A stretch of DNA of 64,000 nt from JBGSMF01 sp964651475 (GCA_964651475.1 CAZYXV010000001.1:62001-126000); one strand, 5' to 3'; shown: positions 25,033-34,357, counted from the first letter of the stretch. Numbers and translations: made by a program. The notes: generated by a model not told the origin, from the letters alone.

Positions 25033-26370
25033 TTATTCGTGCCAAGCTTCGCGAGTCAAGCGCTCTCGATTATACACATCTATCACTATTTGCGCCAGTT
25101 TGGCGCTATCGTGCCGCCAGGGGCGCGATTCGTCCACCACATCCGCCGTAACCAGGCGCGCCTCTTGCACTGGCTCTAATGGCACCGGCTCTCCCACGCC
25201 TTTGGGCGCGTGGGCAAAATCCAACTCTACGCGGTCGTTCGCCAGCACAATGTCTACCAGGCCCGGCCTGACGTGCCGGTCAATCGCCGCCAGGTGATCG
25301 CACGTGGTGTAAAAATCAGTTTCGCCAATCTGAGTGGCCACGTTGCACACGTACATCTTGAGCGCGCGGCTGGCGCGGATGGCCTTGGGAATATCGGGCA
25401 CCAGCAGGTTAGGCAAAATGCTGGTGTACAGGCTGCCCGGCCCCAGCACAATCAAATCCGCTTCCAGGATGGCACGGATCGCCTCGGGGTACGCGCGCGC
25501 GTCGTTCGGTTCCAGATATACGCGCTCGATGGCGCCGTCCGTCTCGGTGATTTTTGATTCGCCCGTCACCGGGCTGGACGCGCCCCACAACTCTCTGCGC
25601 AAGTCTCCCATCAGCGTGACGTTCTGCAAGGTGCTGGGCAAAATACGCCCCTGAACGGCCAACACGCGGCTGCTTTCGACCAGCGCCTTTTCAAAGCTGC
25701 CGGTGACGGCAGCCATCGCCGCAATGTACAGGTTGCCAAAACTGTGGCCGTCCAGCCCGCCTTCGTTGAAACGGTACTGGAACAGTTGCGTGGTCAAAGA
25801 CTCGCTATCGGCCAACGCGGCGATGCAGTTGCGAAAGTCGCCCGGCGGCAGCACGCCCAGCTCGTGCCGCAGCCGTCCCGAAGACCCGCCATCGTCGGCC
25901 ACGGTCACAATCGCCGTGACGTTTGACGTATATTTCTTCAGTCCGCGCAGCAAGGTAGACAGGCCCGTGCCGCCGCCAATCGCCACGACTCTAACGCCCT
26001 GGGCGCGCTGGCGGTGGCGCATCATCTTTTCGACGACCGGCTCGTCGCCCGGTTGCACAAACGGAGATAGCATGGTGCGATTGAGCTGCACTAGCGCGAC
26101 GACGATAGAGGCCACTCCCAATACGCCCATCAGCGCGGCGCGGCCCAGGCGGGGGATGAACTGCAATGTGAGATAATAAAAATAATCGGGGACGGCCTGC
26201 TGGCGGTACAGGTTGACCAGCAAATAGTCAATGCCTAACGCCAGCACCATGATGCCAAAAAACAAGAGCACCAACCACCGTTTGACGCCCAGCCCCGGCA
26301 CCAACCACTTCCAGGCCGAGCGGCGCCAGACAGGCAAAAAAGAGTTGCGGGATTCAAGCTTTTCTTTCAT
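25033..26370 (-). CDS. yvcK: YvcK/CofD-like gluconeogenesis factor with N-terminal membrane region
   Basis: 445 residues. Residues ~25-110 contain two to three hydrophobic segments (VLLFFGIMVLALGIDYLLV, AALMGVLGVASIVVALV), then the YvcK domain: VVAIGGGTGLSTLLRGLKKY, VTVADDGGSSGRLRHELGV, PPGDFRNCIAALAD and EADLIVLGPGSLYTSILPN. YvcK proteins bind UDP-GlcNAc and affect carbon metabolism and cell shape; the membrane-anchored form is seen in some lineages. A TTG at 26376 is possible, but ATG 26370 is preferred. It has a near-perfect promoter and is followed by gap and pgk, a suggestive link to gluconeogenic flux. Confidence 0.93.
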   Translation of the reverse strand: MKEKLESRNSFLPVWRRSAWKWLVPGLGVKRWLVLLFFGIMVLALGIDYLLVNLYRQQAVPDYFYYLTLQFIPRLGRAALMGVLGVASIVVALVQLNRTMLSPFVQPGDEPVVEKMMRHRQRAQGVRVVAIGGGTGLSTLLRGLKKYTSNVTAIVTVADDGGSSGRLRHELGVLPPGDFRNCIAALADSESLTTQLFQYRFNEGGLDGHSFGNLYIAAMAAVTGSFEKALVESSRVLAVQGRILPSTLQNVTLMGDLRRELWGASSPVTGESKITETDGAIERVYLEPNDARAYPEAIRAILEADLIVLGPGSLYTSILPNLLVPDIPKAIRASRALKMYVCNVATQIGETDFYTTCDHLAAIDRHVRPGLVDIVLANDRVELDFAHAPKGVGEPVPLEPVQEARLVTADVVDESRPWRHDSAKLAQIVIDVYNRERLTREAWHE

Positions 26371-26394
26371 CGGCAAGATTTAAACGCAGACGTG

Positions 26395-26423
26395 ATTGTA
26401 ACAGAAAAGACAAGGGCTGTCAA
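26395..26423 (-). promoter_or_regulatory. Promoter for yvcK-gap-pgk
   Basis: On the minus strand: perfect TTGACA (plus-strand 26418-26423), 17-base spacer, TACAAT (plus-strand 26395-26400). It is back-to-back with the apgM promoter. Confidence 0.85.
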
Positions 26424-26429
26424 AAATAA

Positions 26430-26458
26430 TTCACGCGAACGCTCAAATGTGATATACT
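26430..26458 (+). promoter_or_regulatory. Extended -10 promoter for apgM
   Basis: TATACT at 26453-26458 preceded by TGA (extended -10), with a weak TTCACG 17 bases upstream. It faces away from the yvcK promoter only seven bases away, so the two likely compete or are co-regulated. Confidence 0.55.
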
Positions 26459-26533
26459 TACGACGCACAACCTACCATCCGAATGACCATCGGTCATTTG
26501 TTTTTTGGTCAAAAATCAAACAGGAGAGATGTT

Positions 26534-27748
26534 ATGGCTGATTTTACTTTGATGCGCGAACTGGCAACGACTGCCACTACCAAGATCATTCTGCTGGTGA
26601 TAGACGGCTTGGGCGGCGTGCCCAAGGAGGCCGGCGGGCCGACCGAGCTAGAATTTGCGCGCACCCCCAATCTGGATAAACTCGCCGCCGAGAGCATGCT
26701 TGGCCTTTCGATCCCCATCGGCCACGGCATCACGCCCGGCTCCGGGCCGGGGCACCTGGCGCTGTTCGGATACGACCCCGTGCAGTATCTCATCGGGCGC
26801 GGCGTGTTGGAGGCGCTGGGGATTGGGTTTGCGCTGACGCCGGACGACGTGGCCGCGCGCGGCAACTTTTGCACCGTAGACGATAACCTGATTATCACGG
26901 ACCGGCGCGCCGGCCGCATTCCCACAGAAAAGTGCGCGGAACTGGTGGGCAAACTCAGATCAATCAAGCTGCCGGATGTCGAGGTGTTTATCGAGCCGGT
27001 GCAAGATTATCGCTTTGCCCTCATCTTTCGAGCCAAGGGGCTTTCAGGCAAACTCTACGAAACCGACCCGCAAAAGACGGGCCTCAAGCCGCTGCCCGTT
27101 CAGCCCCAAGATCCAAGTCCAGAGGCGAAACGCACAGCCGAGTTGGCCAATCAGTGGGTGGCCGCCGCGCGAGAGATATTGAAGGGTGAACAACCCGCCA
27201 ATATGGTCACGCTGCGGGGCTGGGCCAAGGAACCCGGCTTGCCCAAGTTCGCGGACGTGTACAAGCTGCGCCCGGCAGCCCTGGCCGTGTATCCAATGTA
27301 CAAAGGGCTTGCCAGCCTGGTTGGGATGACGCTCGTCCAGGGGTTACACACTCTCGACGAGCAAATCGCGGCGCTCCAAGACAAGTGGAACGATTATGAT
27401 TTCTTTTTCTTCCACTACAAGTACACCGATAGCCGCGGCGAGGACGGCAACTTTGAGGCCAAAGCGGCCGAGATTGAAAAGGTAGACGCCGTTCTCCCGC
27501 GCATCCTCGACCTCAAGCCCGACGTCTTGATCGTGACAGGCGATCACAGCACGCCAGCCGTATTCAAGTCGCACACGTGGCACCCGGTGCCCACGCTGCT
27601 CTACGCGCCAGGGCGGACCCGCCGCAACAACGTGAGTGGCTTTGGCGAGACGGAATGTCTTGGAGGCGCTTTGGGGCAATTCCACGCAGTGGACTTGATG
27701 CCGCTGGCGCTGGCTTTTGCAGGACGCTTGGCCAAGTTTGGCGCCTGA
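26534..27748 (+). CDS. apgM: Cofactor-independent phosphoglycerate mutase, archaeal type
   Basis: 404 residues of the alkaline-phosphatase superfamily ApgM type (3-phosphoglycerate to 2-phosphoglycerate). Metal-binding start IILLVIDGLGG (Asp24), GGPTELEFARTPNLDKLA, the phospho-Ser region GITPGSGPGHLALFGYDP and C-terminal VTGDHSTP. ATG 26534 follows AGGAGA at 26522-26527, six bases away; the longer frame to 26483 adds an atypical N-terminus. It is divergent from yvcK, so lower glycolysis genes (tpiA, pgk, gap, apgM) cluster here. Confidence 0.95.
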   Translation: MADFTLMRELATTATTKIILLVIDGLGGVPKEAGGPTELEFARTPNLDKLAAESMLGLSIPIGHGITPGSGPGHLALFGYDPVQYLIGRGVLEALGIGFALTPDDVAARGNFCTVDDNLIITDRRAGRIPTEKCAELVGKLRSIKLPDVEVFIEPVQDYRFALIFRAKGLSGKLYETDPQKTGLKPLPVQPQDPSPEAKRTAELANQWVAAAREILKGEQPANMVTLRGWAKEPGLPKFADVYKLRPAALAVYPMYKGLASLVGMTLVQGLHTLDEQIAALQDKWNDYDFFFFHYKYTDSRGEDGNFEAKAAEIEKVDAVLPRILDLKPDVLIVTGDHSTPAVFKSHTWHPVPTLLYAPGRTRRNNVSGFGETECLGGALGQFHAVDLMPLALAFAGRLAKFGA

Positions 27749-27793
27749 TAGGGCGTGGCCGGCAGAACAAAATTGCCGCGTATTACGTTAATG

Positions 27794-27943
27794 CGTTTGA
27801 TGTGAAATGGAGCTACTTGCCCTGATTTGTCATTGCGAGCCGCCTGGAGGGCGGCGAAGCAATCCCATTGCTACGGTTAAGGAGATTGCTTCGGCGCTTC
27901 GCGCCTCGCAATGACAAGGTAGAAACTCTTTTCACATCAAACG
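27794..27943. repeat. GTCATTGCGAG palindromic element nested in a 14-bp inverted repeat
   Basis: Outer arms CGTTTGATGTGAAA (27794-27807) and TTTCACATCAAACG (27930-27943) are perfect inverted repeats. Inside is a dispersed repeat of the GTCATTGCGAG...GCGAAGCAATC type: GTCATTGCGAG at 27829-27839 pairs with CTCGCAATGAC at 27905-27915, with CGAAGCAATC/GATTGCTTCG sub-arms. It fills the convergent gap and the right outer arm includes the stop of the next gene (27937). Confidence 0.8.
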
Positions 27944-28650
27944 TTTAATGATTTTTGATTGGGTGCGGCGTGCAGGCGCGCACGCCACCACCACGCTGCC
28001 GCGCCCAACGCGAACGCTTCCACCACAATCGCCGAGCAAATCATCACCGTGACCTCAATCCACAACTGCACGGGGTAAAGGCGAATGAGGGTATCGGTGT
28101 ACGCAAATAGCCACGTGTCGCCTGTGAAAAATATGCGGTGAAACGTGGTGAAAAAACTGTTCCACGCCGCAGCCACAAACACGCCCACGCCCAAAACGGC
28201 CAGCAGCGTGACCAGCGCGCCGGTACGCAACGCCGAGGCCAACGCCGGGCGCGCGCTCCGTTCGCGATAGAGCAGGGCCGCGGCGGTCAATCCCAACACC
28301 AGCGCGACGGCCTGAGCGTTGAACAAATTTCTCGCCACGATCTGAACGTCGAGCATGTGGCCGATTTCGCGCTCGGTGAAAGCCAGCTCCCCATTATCAA
28401 AACGCGCCTGGCGCAATACCTTCATTTCAGGATCGTTCACCGTGACAGACGTCAGCCCATCCAATCCCAACCGCAGGCGCTCGGCGGGGCTCATCCCAAA
28501 CACATCCGGTGGGAGATGCCCATACTCAAAGGGAATGATCCACGGCTGCATGATCACGCGCACAGGCAGCAGCGCCAGCACCACCGGCACAGCCAGGATA
28601 ATCACAAGCCGGGCAACGAAAAACGTGATACGTGATAAATGCGGCGTCAC
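27937..28650 (-). CDS. TIGR01906/DUF1461 membrane protein (Lit-like)
   Basis: 237 residues with four to five membrane helices. Family-typical motifs are ELAFTEREIGHMLDVQ (His98) and FFTTFHRIFFTGDTW (His171). Members include Lit, the lipoprotein intramolecular acyltransferase of Firmicutes, in which two conserved histidines are catalytic; equivalent histidines are present here, but activity in this organism is inference. GTG start overlaps the stop of the upstream spermidine-synthase-like gene (GTGA), so the two are translationally coupled. Confidence 0.75.
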   Translation of the reverse strand: MTPHLSRITFFVARLVIILAVPVVLALLPVRVIMQPWIIPFEYGHLPPDVFGMSPAERLRLGLDGLTSVTVNDPEMKVLRQARFDNGELAFTEREIGHMLDVQIVARNLFNAQAVALVLGLTAAALLYRERSARPALASALRTGALVTLLAVLGVGVFVAAAWNSFFTTFHRIFFTGDTWLFAYTDTLIRLYPVQLWIEVTVMICSAIVVEAFALGAAAWWWRARLHAAPNQKSLNV

Positions 28651-30236
28651 TTTGTCACCTCGCCCGCCAGGTAGCGCAACACGATGGCGTTGGTCAACTG
28701 CTCCACAGGCGCTTTGTCGTCGGTGAACACAATATCAGAAGGCGTGACCGGCCAAAGATTTTCTAGCGCCTCCCTGGCAATCTCGCACAAAAGCGGATGC
28801 GGCATCAAATCCATATTCAAGCGCAAGTTTTCGGGCGCGCTGGGCTGAGCAGTAGCGTACACAATCGCATTGAACATGCCGGGCAAACTAACCACGTGCA
28901 CTGACGGGAACACTGTATCCAGCGTGGCGACCATCGCTTCGACCATGCTCCAATCATCCTCGGTATGGCCCACGTTCACCACCACCACACCGTCCTCGGT
29001 CAAATGGTCGCGCGCCATCAAGAAAAACTCGCGCGTGGTCAGGTGCCAGGGGATATAGGGCAGGCGGTAAGCGTCCACGCCAATGATCGAATAACGCTGT
29101 GTCGAACGCGCCAGGGCATAGCGTCCATCCCCCACGATTACGTTCAAGTTCGGTTCATTCATCGCAAACCAGTCGCGCCCCACCTGCACGATGCGCGGAT
29201 CAATCTCAATGCCATCAATCGGCAGCGGCCCGAAAATGTCCGTGAACTGCCGCGCGATGGTGCCGGCGGCCAAGCCCACAATCGCCGCGCGCGCTGGCGC
29301 CCGCGCTGGCGGCGCGTTGAAATATGGCGCGATGGCGAAATAATCCCACGTTCCCGGCGCGAGTAGATGGTTCGGATCGTAAATGGAATGAATGCCCTGC
29401 CCTTCATTCAGATACAAATAACGCACGCCGTCGTACTCGGCCACCTGGATATAGTTGTAACTCGACTCGATTTCGAACAACGCTCCCTCGATAGCCTTGA
29501 TGGGTTGGCCGCGCACAAGCCAGGCCAGCAGCAGCAGCGCCAGCGGCATCCACGCATAGCGCACGCCGCGCCACCCCAGGCCAATCAGCGCCACGGCCAT
29601 CAACGCAAAAGACAAAACCAGGAACGTGGCGCGCGTGCCCAGGTTTGGAATGAGCACCAACACCGGCAAAAATGTGCCCAAGAAACTACCCGCCGTAGAG
29701 ATGGCGTATATTTGCCCCGAGACGTTTCCGGCGCGGCTCACGTCTTGCATCGCCAATCGAATCGCAAAAGGCGACACGCAGCCCAGCAAGGTGACCGGTA
29801 CGCTGAACAACACCAGCACTGCCAAAAACGATCCCGCCAGCGCCCCTGCATCGTATCCAGACATACCTGATATGGCCAATTGCAGCACGGGCCGCGCCAC
29901 GAACGGCACCAGTCCCACCGTAAACGCGCCCCACGCCATGATGCCGTACAATGTGCGCGGGTTCGGAGACCGATCCGCCCAGCGCCCTCCAAGCACATAA
30001 CCGGCCGTGAGGTAAAGCAAGATCAATCCAATGATTGCCGCCCACACCAGGTTGGAGGTGCCAAAGAACGGGTCGAGCAGGCGCGAGGCCGATAGCTCAA
30101 CGGCCAACGTGACGCAGCCGCCAGCAAACACGCTAAAATAGAGATAAGCGCGAGAAAACGGTGGGCGGCCAAGGGGCATCTGGCGTTGTGGTCCGTTGCG
30201 CAAAGCCATCATGCGGTTTCCACTTTTGCCATTCAC
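28647..30236 (-). CDS. Membrane-fused spermidine synthase-like protein
   Basis: 529 residues. About ten N-terminal membrane helices (from FSVFAGGCVTLAVELSAS, AAIIGLILLYLTAGYVLGGR) resemble a MFS-like transporter module. The C-terminal ~250 residues form a SAM-binding fold (AIVGLAAGTIARQF, DGIEIDPRIVQVGRDW, VIVGDGRYAL) like spermidine synthase. True polyamine-synthase active-site residues are not clearly conserved, so the substrate is open. GTG 30236 lies next to the upstream stop; ATG 30212 is an alternative start. It is in an operon with the Lit-like gene and probably with the upstream Pro/Thr-rich protein. Confidence 0.85.
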   Translation of the reverse strand: MNGKSGNRMMALRNGPQRQMPLGRPPFSRAYLYFSVFAGGCVTLAVELSASRLLDPFFGTSNLVWAAIIGLILLYLTAGYVLGGRWADRSPNPRTLYGIMAWGAFTVGLVPFVARPVLQLAISGMSGYDAGALAGSFLAVLVLFSVPVTLLGCVSPFAIRLAMQDVSRAGNVSGQIYAISTAGSFLGTFLPVLVLIPNLGTRATFLVLSFALMAVALIGLGWRGVRYAWMPLALLLLAWLVRGQPIKAIEGALFEIESSYNYIQVAEYDGVRYLYLNEGQGIHSIYDPNHLLAPGTWDYFAIAPYFNAPPARAPARAAIVGLAAGTIARQFTDIFGPLPIDGIEIDPRIVQVGRDWFAMNEPNLNVIVGDGRYALARSTQRYSIIGVDAYRLPYIPWHLTTREFFLMARDHLTEDGVVVVNVGHTEDDWSMVEAMVATLDTVFPSVHVVSLPGMFNAIVYATAQPSAPENLRLNMDLMPHPLLCEIAREALENLWPVTPSDIVFTDDKAPVEQLTNAIVLRYLAGEVTK

Positions 30237-30237
30237 A

Positions 30238-30768
30238 CTAGGCCGCTCGCCGCCGCAGCCACATGGCCATTCCCGCTACAAGCAACAGCAACACGAGCGC
30301 AGGCGCCAAGATACACATCACCCCAGACGAATCTGCGACGACATGGCTAGATGGGGTGGACGACGCAGCGAGAGTGGGAGTGACAGATTCCGATGTTGTC
30401 GTTGGCGAAGGGGCGGGTGCGGCATCCGTTTGAGCAGCTGGCGTGACCGATGGAATGGGCGTGGCGCTGGCGCTCAAAGTGGGCGTTAAAGTTAACTTGG
30501 GCTGCGTTGACAGCGTCAGACGCGGCGACGGCGTAAACGTCCGCGTGAAACGGGGAGCCACGCGGGTCGTTGGTGTCAGGGTCGGCTCCAGGGTCGCCGT
30601 GGGAGGCGGCTTGGGTTCTTTGGGCGTCTTGGCTGGTTTGGGCGTGGGTGTTTTGGTGGGCACCGTCTGGCTATATCCACCGGCCCACGCCACCGGCCAC
30701 GATGACAGCCATGCAATCAACACCAGCACGGCCAGCCCAATGACATACGATTGTTTCTGCTTTAACAT
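30238..30768 (-). CDS. Secreted/anchored Pro-Thr-rich protein of unknown function
   Basis: 176 residues. N-terminal signal peptide (VIGLAVLVLIAWLSSWPVAW), then a long Pro/Thr/Ser-rich stretch (~34-145, repeated TPTP/TLTPT words), and a C-terminal helix plus basic tail (VLLLLVAGMAMWLRRRAA, ~152-176), so it is probably anchored at the cell surface with a flexible stalk. No catalytic domain. AAAGGA precedes the ATG with seven-base spacing. It is the first gene of the small operon ending at 27937. I do not recognise a family; such stalk proteins are common in Chloroflexota. Confidence 0.7.
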   Translation of the reverse strand: MLKQKQSYVIGLAVLVLIAWLSSWPVAWAGGYSQTVPTKTPTPKPAKTPKEPKPPPTATLEPTLTPTTRVAPRFTRTFTPSPRLTLSTQPKLTLTPTLSASATPIPSVTPAAQTDAAPAPSPTTTSESVTPTLAASSTPSSHVVADSSGVMCILAPALVLLLLVAGMAMWLRRRAA

Positions 30769-30826
30769 GTCCCGTCCTTTCGTAAAATGTGGATAGACCT
30801 ACCTTTCACTTTCCACCTTTTACCTT

Positions 30827-32254
30827 TCACTTGCACACTAACCACGGCGGCGGCCGGCCGCCTGGCCGGCAAATCGGGCGATGCGCGTTTTGCTCCACGA
30901 GCCAATTGACGTCGTCGGATTCCGGCACGCGCAAATCGGGAAAATTGCGCCGCAGCGCCGCGCGGTACCAATCAAAACTCAACAAGTTAGGTTCGACGAC
31001 GATGATGTCTGATCTCGCCTGCTCGACAAACACACTCGTCCACAATGCAAAGGTGTGCCGATCCTCACCCGTGATCACAATCGCGCCTTCTGGCGCCTGC
31101 GCCACAATGCCATTCACAAAATCGCGCGCGGCGTGATCGGCGTGCAAGTCAATCGCCTGCCAGTTGTGGACCAGTATCCACACCGGCAGCACTGCCGCCA
31201 GCCAGGCCCACCTTGGGGCAAGCGCCTGCGCCCAGCCCACGCCAATCCAAACCGCAAACACTGCCAGTAGCGGGATCAAATACACCTGCGAATCCGCCGT
31301 GAGATAGCCAACGGCAAAAACACTGCTCACCGTTCCCGCCGCCAACATCGTCCACATCAACGGCGCGTCCTGGCGATGGAGCGCCCGCGCGCCAATCAAT
31401 CCCACTGCCACACCTGGCAGAGTGAATCCCTTGACCAGCGTCTGCGCCACAACCGCCACGCGCGGCAGCGCCTGCTCCGTGGGCAAGCCAAAGGCGTAGC
31501 CGCGATACAGCGCGCCGGATATTAACCACCACAGGCCAACCGGCGTGGAGGGATCGCCCCACACCACCGCGCCGCGCGCCGCCAGCGGCAAATATACCAG
31601 CGGCAGCCCACTCAGCAGCGCGCCGCCAAGCGCCGCGCCGGCAACGCGCCCCCACCCCATCGCCCGGCCCGCCTGCGCCAGCCTGAAAGCGACGAGCGGG
31701 GAAAAACACGCCAACGTCAGATGGTGCCCGGCCGCCAGGCCAAACACGGCAACCAGCGCCAGGCAATGCGCACGACGGCGCGGCGCGCGCGCGCTCAACG
31801 CCACAACGGCCGCGCTCAACAGCGCGTTCAGCGCATACACTTCGGTGATGACGGATTGCTCCCACAGCAACGGCGCAAACGCCAGCGCCAGTCCCGCGCC
31901 AAGCCCGCTCGCTGCCGCGCGCCATCCATCTCCACGAGATAAGCGGCTCGCCGTCCAAGCCGTCGCCATTGCCGCGCCCGCCGCCGCGAACGCCGAAAAA
32001 AGATTATAACGAAAGGGCACGTTGCCCACCGGCAACGTGGCCGCCGCCCGGCCCAACATCAGGTAAAGGGGATAGCCCGGCGGATGCGCCACGCCGCCCG
32101 TAAAACTGGCCGCGATCAGGTCCCCCCCATCTGCGCCATAATGCGCCCACGTCAGGTCGGGAGCAAGCGTGAGCACATAGACGGCGAGCGACAAGACAAA
32201 TACGACAACCCCGCAGAGAAAACCCGGGAATGGAGCAGAACGCCTAATCCCCAT
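30827..32254 (-). CDS. DUF2723 multi-span membrane protein, glycosyltransferase-like
   Basis: 475 residues with about ten hydrophobic helices (FLCGVVVFVLSLAVYVLTLA near the N-terminus) and the DUF2723 hallmark WAHYGADGGDLIAASFTGGV followed by AHPPGYPLYLMLGR. DUF2723 proteins resemble GT-C glycosyltransferases, with a conserved Asp pair in the first loop. The frame opens at a GTG at 32284, but ATG 32254 reduces overlap with the GT2 gene to 11 bases and is preferred. It follows the flippase-like and GT2 genes, suggesting assembly of a surface glycolipid or polysaccharide. Enzymatic activity is inferred. Confidence 0.82.
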   Translation of the reverse strand: MGIRRSAPFPGFLCGVVVFVLSLAVYVLTLAPDLTWAHYGADGGDLIAASFTGGVAHPPGYPLYLMLGRAAATLPVGNVPFRYNLFSAFAAAGAAMATAWTASRLSRGDGWRAAASGLGAGLALAFAPLLWEQSVITEVYALNALLSAAVVALSARAPRRRAHCLALVAVFGLAAGHHLTLACFSPLVAFRLAQAGRAMGWGRVAGAALGGALLSGLPLVYLPLAARGAVVWGDPSTPVGLWWLISGALYRGYAFGLPTEQALPRVAVVAQTLVKGFTLPGVAVGLIGARALHRQDAPLMWTMLAAGTVSSVFAVGYLTADSQVYLIPLLAVFAVWIGVGWAQALAPRWAWLAAVLPVWILVHNWQAIDLHADHAARDFVNGIVAQAPEGAIVITGEDRHTFALWTSVFVEQARSDIIVVEPNLLSFDWYRAALRRNFPDLRVPESDDVNWLVEQNAHRPICRPGGRPPPWLVCK

Positions 32255-33266
32255 CTGACCCGGCGCGCGTCGAGCTTGCATCACTCTGGGCCGGCAAGGC
32301 TGGCCTAAAAATCAACATGCCCACCAGCCCGCTCGCCACGCCAATCGCAAATGCCAGCGCGCGTCCGCACACAAAAAGCGGCGTCCAGGCGACTATACCC
32401 GCATCCTGACGCCAGACCAGGCTGGCAAATGGGACGCTGCTGGCAAGCAGCGCGCACAGGCACACCCCCGCCACCCACCACGCCACAGGCCAGATCCATG
32501 CCAGGAATGGCATAACAATACACAATCCCATTAAAAGCACCTGGACTTTGAGCAACTGGGGCGTATACGAATCGCGCAGGGCCTTGGCGGGATGCAAGCG
32601 ATAGACGATCATCCGCCAGTAGCCTCGCTTGGCTTTCAGGCGCAAATAAGTCATCCAACTCGTCCGGTGGCGATGGTAAACAAATGCCCGCCGATTAAAG
32701 ACCAGCTTGCGCCCCGCTCGCGTCAGGCGATACGAGAGATCAACATCTTCGTTGTTGGCGTGGGGAAAAGCCGGATCAAATCCACCCGCTTGCCGCAGCG
32801 CCTCCGCGCGGAACGCCGCCGCGTGCGCATCCACAAAATCAATCGAGGGCTGGCGTTCCAGGCGCTCGTATCTTTCTTCAAACTCGCACTGAGACAGACG
32901 CGCAATCACCTCGCGCTGGCGAGTGCGATAGGTCCCCTTCACACCCGTCACGCCTGGATCGGCAAAGGGGCGCGTCATTTGCGTGATCCAGTCGGGCGCA
33001 GGCTCGCAATCCGAATCGGTAAACAAGATGATATCTCCGCGCGCCTGGGCCACGCCGGCGTTGCGAGCTACCGCCGGGCCGCTGTGTGGAATACAAATCA
33101 CGTGCGCCCCCGCGGCTTGCGCAATCGAGGCTGTTTCGTCCGTCGAGCCGTCGCTCACCACAATGACTTCGTATTGATTGCGGGGAAAATCTTGATGGCC
33201 TAACGCGTGCAGGCACGCGCTCAGAGTTGAGGCGGCATTAAACGCCGGGACGATAACCGAGATCAC
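32244..33266 (-). CDS. Family 2 glycosyltransferase
   Basis: 340 residues. The N-terminal GT-A domain has VISVIVPAFNAASTLSACL, IVVSDGSTDETASIA, a DXD-like DSD (ILFTDSDCEPAPDW) and NNEDVDLSYRLTRAGRKLVF. Two to three C-terminal membrane helices follow (VLLMGLCIVMPFLAWIWPVA). The frame opens at a TTG at 33305; the GTG at 33266, five bases after GGGGG and right after the flippase stop, gives the normal N-terminus and was chosen. It overlaps the DUF2723 gene start. Confidence 0.9.
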   Translation of the reverse strand: MISVIVPAFNAASTLSACLHALGHQDFPRNQYEVIVVSDGSTDETASIAQAAGAHVICIPHSGPAVARNAGVAQARGDIILFTDSDCEPAPDWITQMTRPFADPGVTGVKGTYRTRQREVIARLSQCEFEERYERLERQPSIDFVDAHAAAFRAEALRQAGGFDPAFPHANNEDVDLSYRLTRAGRKLVFNRRAFVYHRHRTSWMTYLRLKAKRGYWRMIVYRLHPAKALRDSYTPQLLKVQVLLMGLCIVMPFLAWIWPVAWWVAGVCLCALLASSVPFASLVWRQDAGIVAWTPLFVCGRALAFAIGVASGLVGMLIFRPALPAQSDASSTRAGSDGD

Positions 33267-33268
33267 GC

Positions 33269-34318
33269 CTACCCCCGGCTTTCTTGCAAAGGCTTGGCCT
33301 CGCAAGGCTCGAGTTCAACCTGGCGGAGTTGGATGGCGCCAGCGCGAGCCGCAAACGGCCACATCGCCAGGCCGCCCAAAATGATCGGGCCAATGACCAG
33401 GACGTGCAGCACCACGGCATAAGCCAGCGCCGCTTCGCCCTGCACGCCAAAAGGCGCCAGCGCCAAAAGCGTCAGCAGCTCGAACACGCCGATCTTGCCC
33501 GGCGACGACGGCACCGCCACGCCCACTTGCAGCACGAGCAGCACAAAGGCCCACATCACCGCCGGTCCCGGCAAATTCAGCGCACGCCCCACCAGCCAAT
33601 TGGTCAACGCGCCCAAGGTCCAAATCAAAACCGTCCAGCCGCCCACGCTGGCCGCCGCGCCGGGCGTGCGCAGCGCCGCAAGCCCCTGCCACGCGCGCCG
33701 CATCCATTCCATCAGGCGCGCCGCGATAACCGGCAAATGGGCGTTTTCCACGCGCCGCGCCAGCGCCGCAATGGGCCTCCGAAACAGCGCCAAGCCCCCC
33801 AGCCCAAGCAGGCCCATCACAACCATAGCGCCAACCACGTCCAGCGACGAACGCGCCCAATCCGGCCAGACCATAAATGGCAGCAGGCCCAACGCCAGCA
33901 CAAAGGCCGCCGCCATCTCTACCCATTTTTCGGCGGCAATCGTCGCCAGCGCCGTCATGCGGCTCAGTCCTGGCCGGCCAATAATCGCCGCTCGCCCCAC
34001 GTCGCCGGCGCGCATCGGCAGCGCAATGTTGATCATCTGGCCGATCACGGTGGCGGCGAACAGGTCCCGCATCAACACGCCGCGTGGGCGCGGCACGAAC
34101 AATGCGCGCCAGCGCAATGACTTGGCCAGCATGGTCAACAGCACGCTCGCCAAAGCCGCCAGCAGCCACCAGCGGTCGGCGCGCGCAATGAACTGAATCA
34201 CGTCGCTCCACTGCACCTCGCGCACCGCCAGCCATGCGGCGGCCACGCTCACCACCAGGCTCACAACAATCCAGGCAACACGCGCGCCGTAAGAATATAA
34301 AGCTCGTTTGGTAGCCAT
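33269..34318 (-). CDS. Flippase-like (LPG synthase TM/UPF0104) membrane protein
   Basis: 349 residues, about eight helices. Family blocks: RWRALFVPRPRGVLMRDLFA, VIGQMINIALPMRAGDVGRA, LQVGVAVPSSPGKIGVFELL, the last being the conserved PxxxGxxGxxE region of this family. The group includes lysylphosphatidylglycerol synthase-type flippases and putative lipid transporters next to glycosyltransferases. ATG 34318 follows a GGAGGG site; 34333 is an alternative. It heads a minus-strand operon with GT2 and DUF2723 genes. Confidence 0.85.
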   Translation of the reverse strand: MATKRALYSYGARVAWIVVSLVVSVAAAWLAVREVQWSDVIQFIARADRWWLLAALASVLLTMLAKSLRWRALFVPRPRGVLMRDLFAATVIGQMINIALPMRAGDVGRAAIIGRPGLSRMTALATIAAEKWVEMAAAFVLALGLLPFMVWPDWARSSLDVVGAMVVMGLLGLGGLALFRRPIAALARRVENAHLPVIAARLMEWMRRAWQGLAALRTPGAAASVGGWTVLIWTLGALTNWLVGRALNLPGPAVMWAFVLLVLQVGVAVPSSPGKIGVFELLTLLALAPFGVQGEAALAYAVVLHVLVIGPIILGGLAMWPFAARAGAIQLRQVELEPCEAKPLQESRG

Positions 34319-34351
34319 TGCCCTCCGCAACATTACGACGTACAGCGCCCC

Positions 34352-34357
34352 ATTGTA
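34352..34357 (-). promoter_or_regulatory. Extended -10 element for the flippase operon
   Basis: On the minus strand TACAAT (plus-strand 34352-34357) preceded by TGA, about 35 bases upstream of the flippase start. No good -35 box. Confidence 0.4.
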
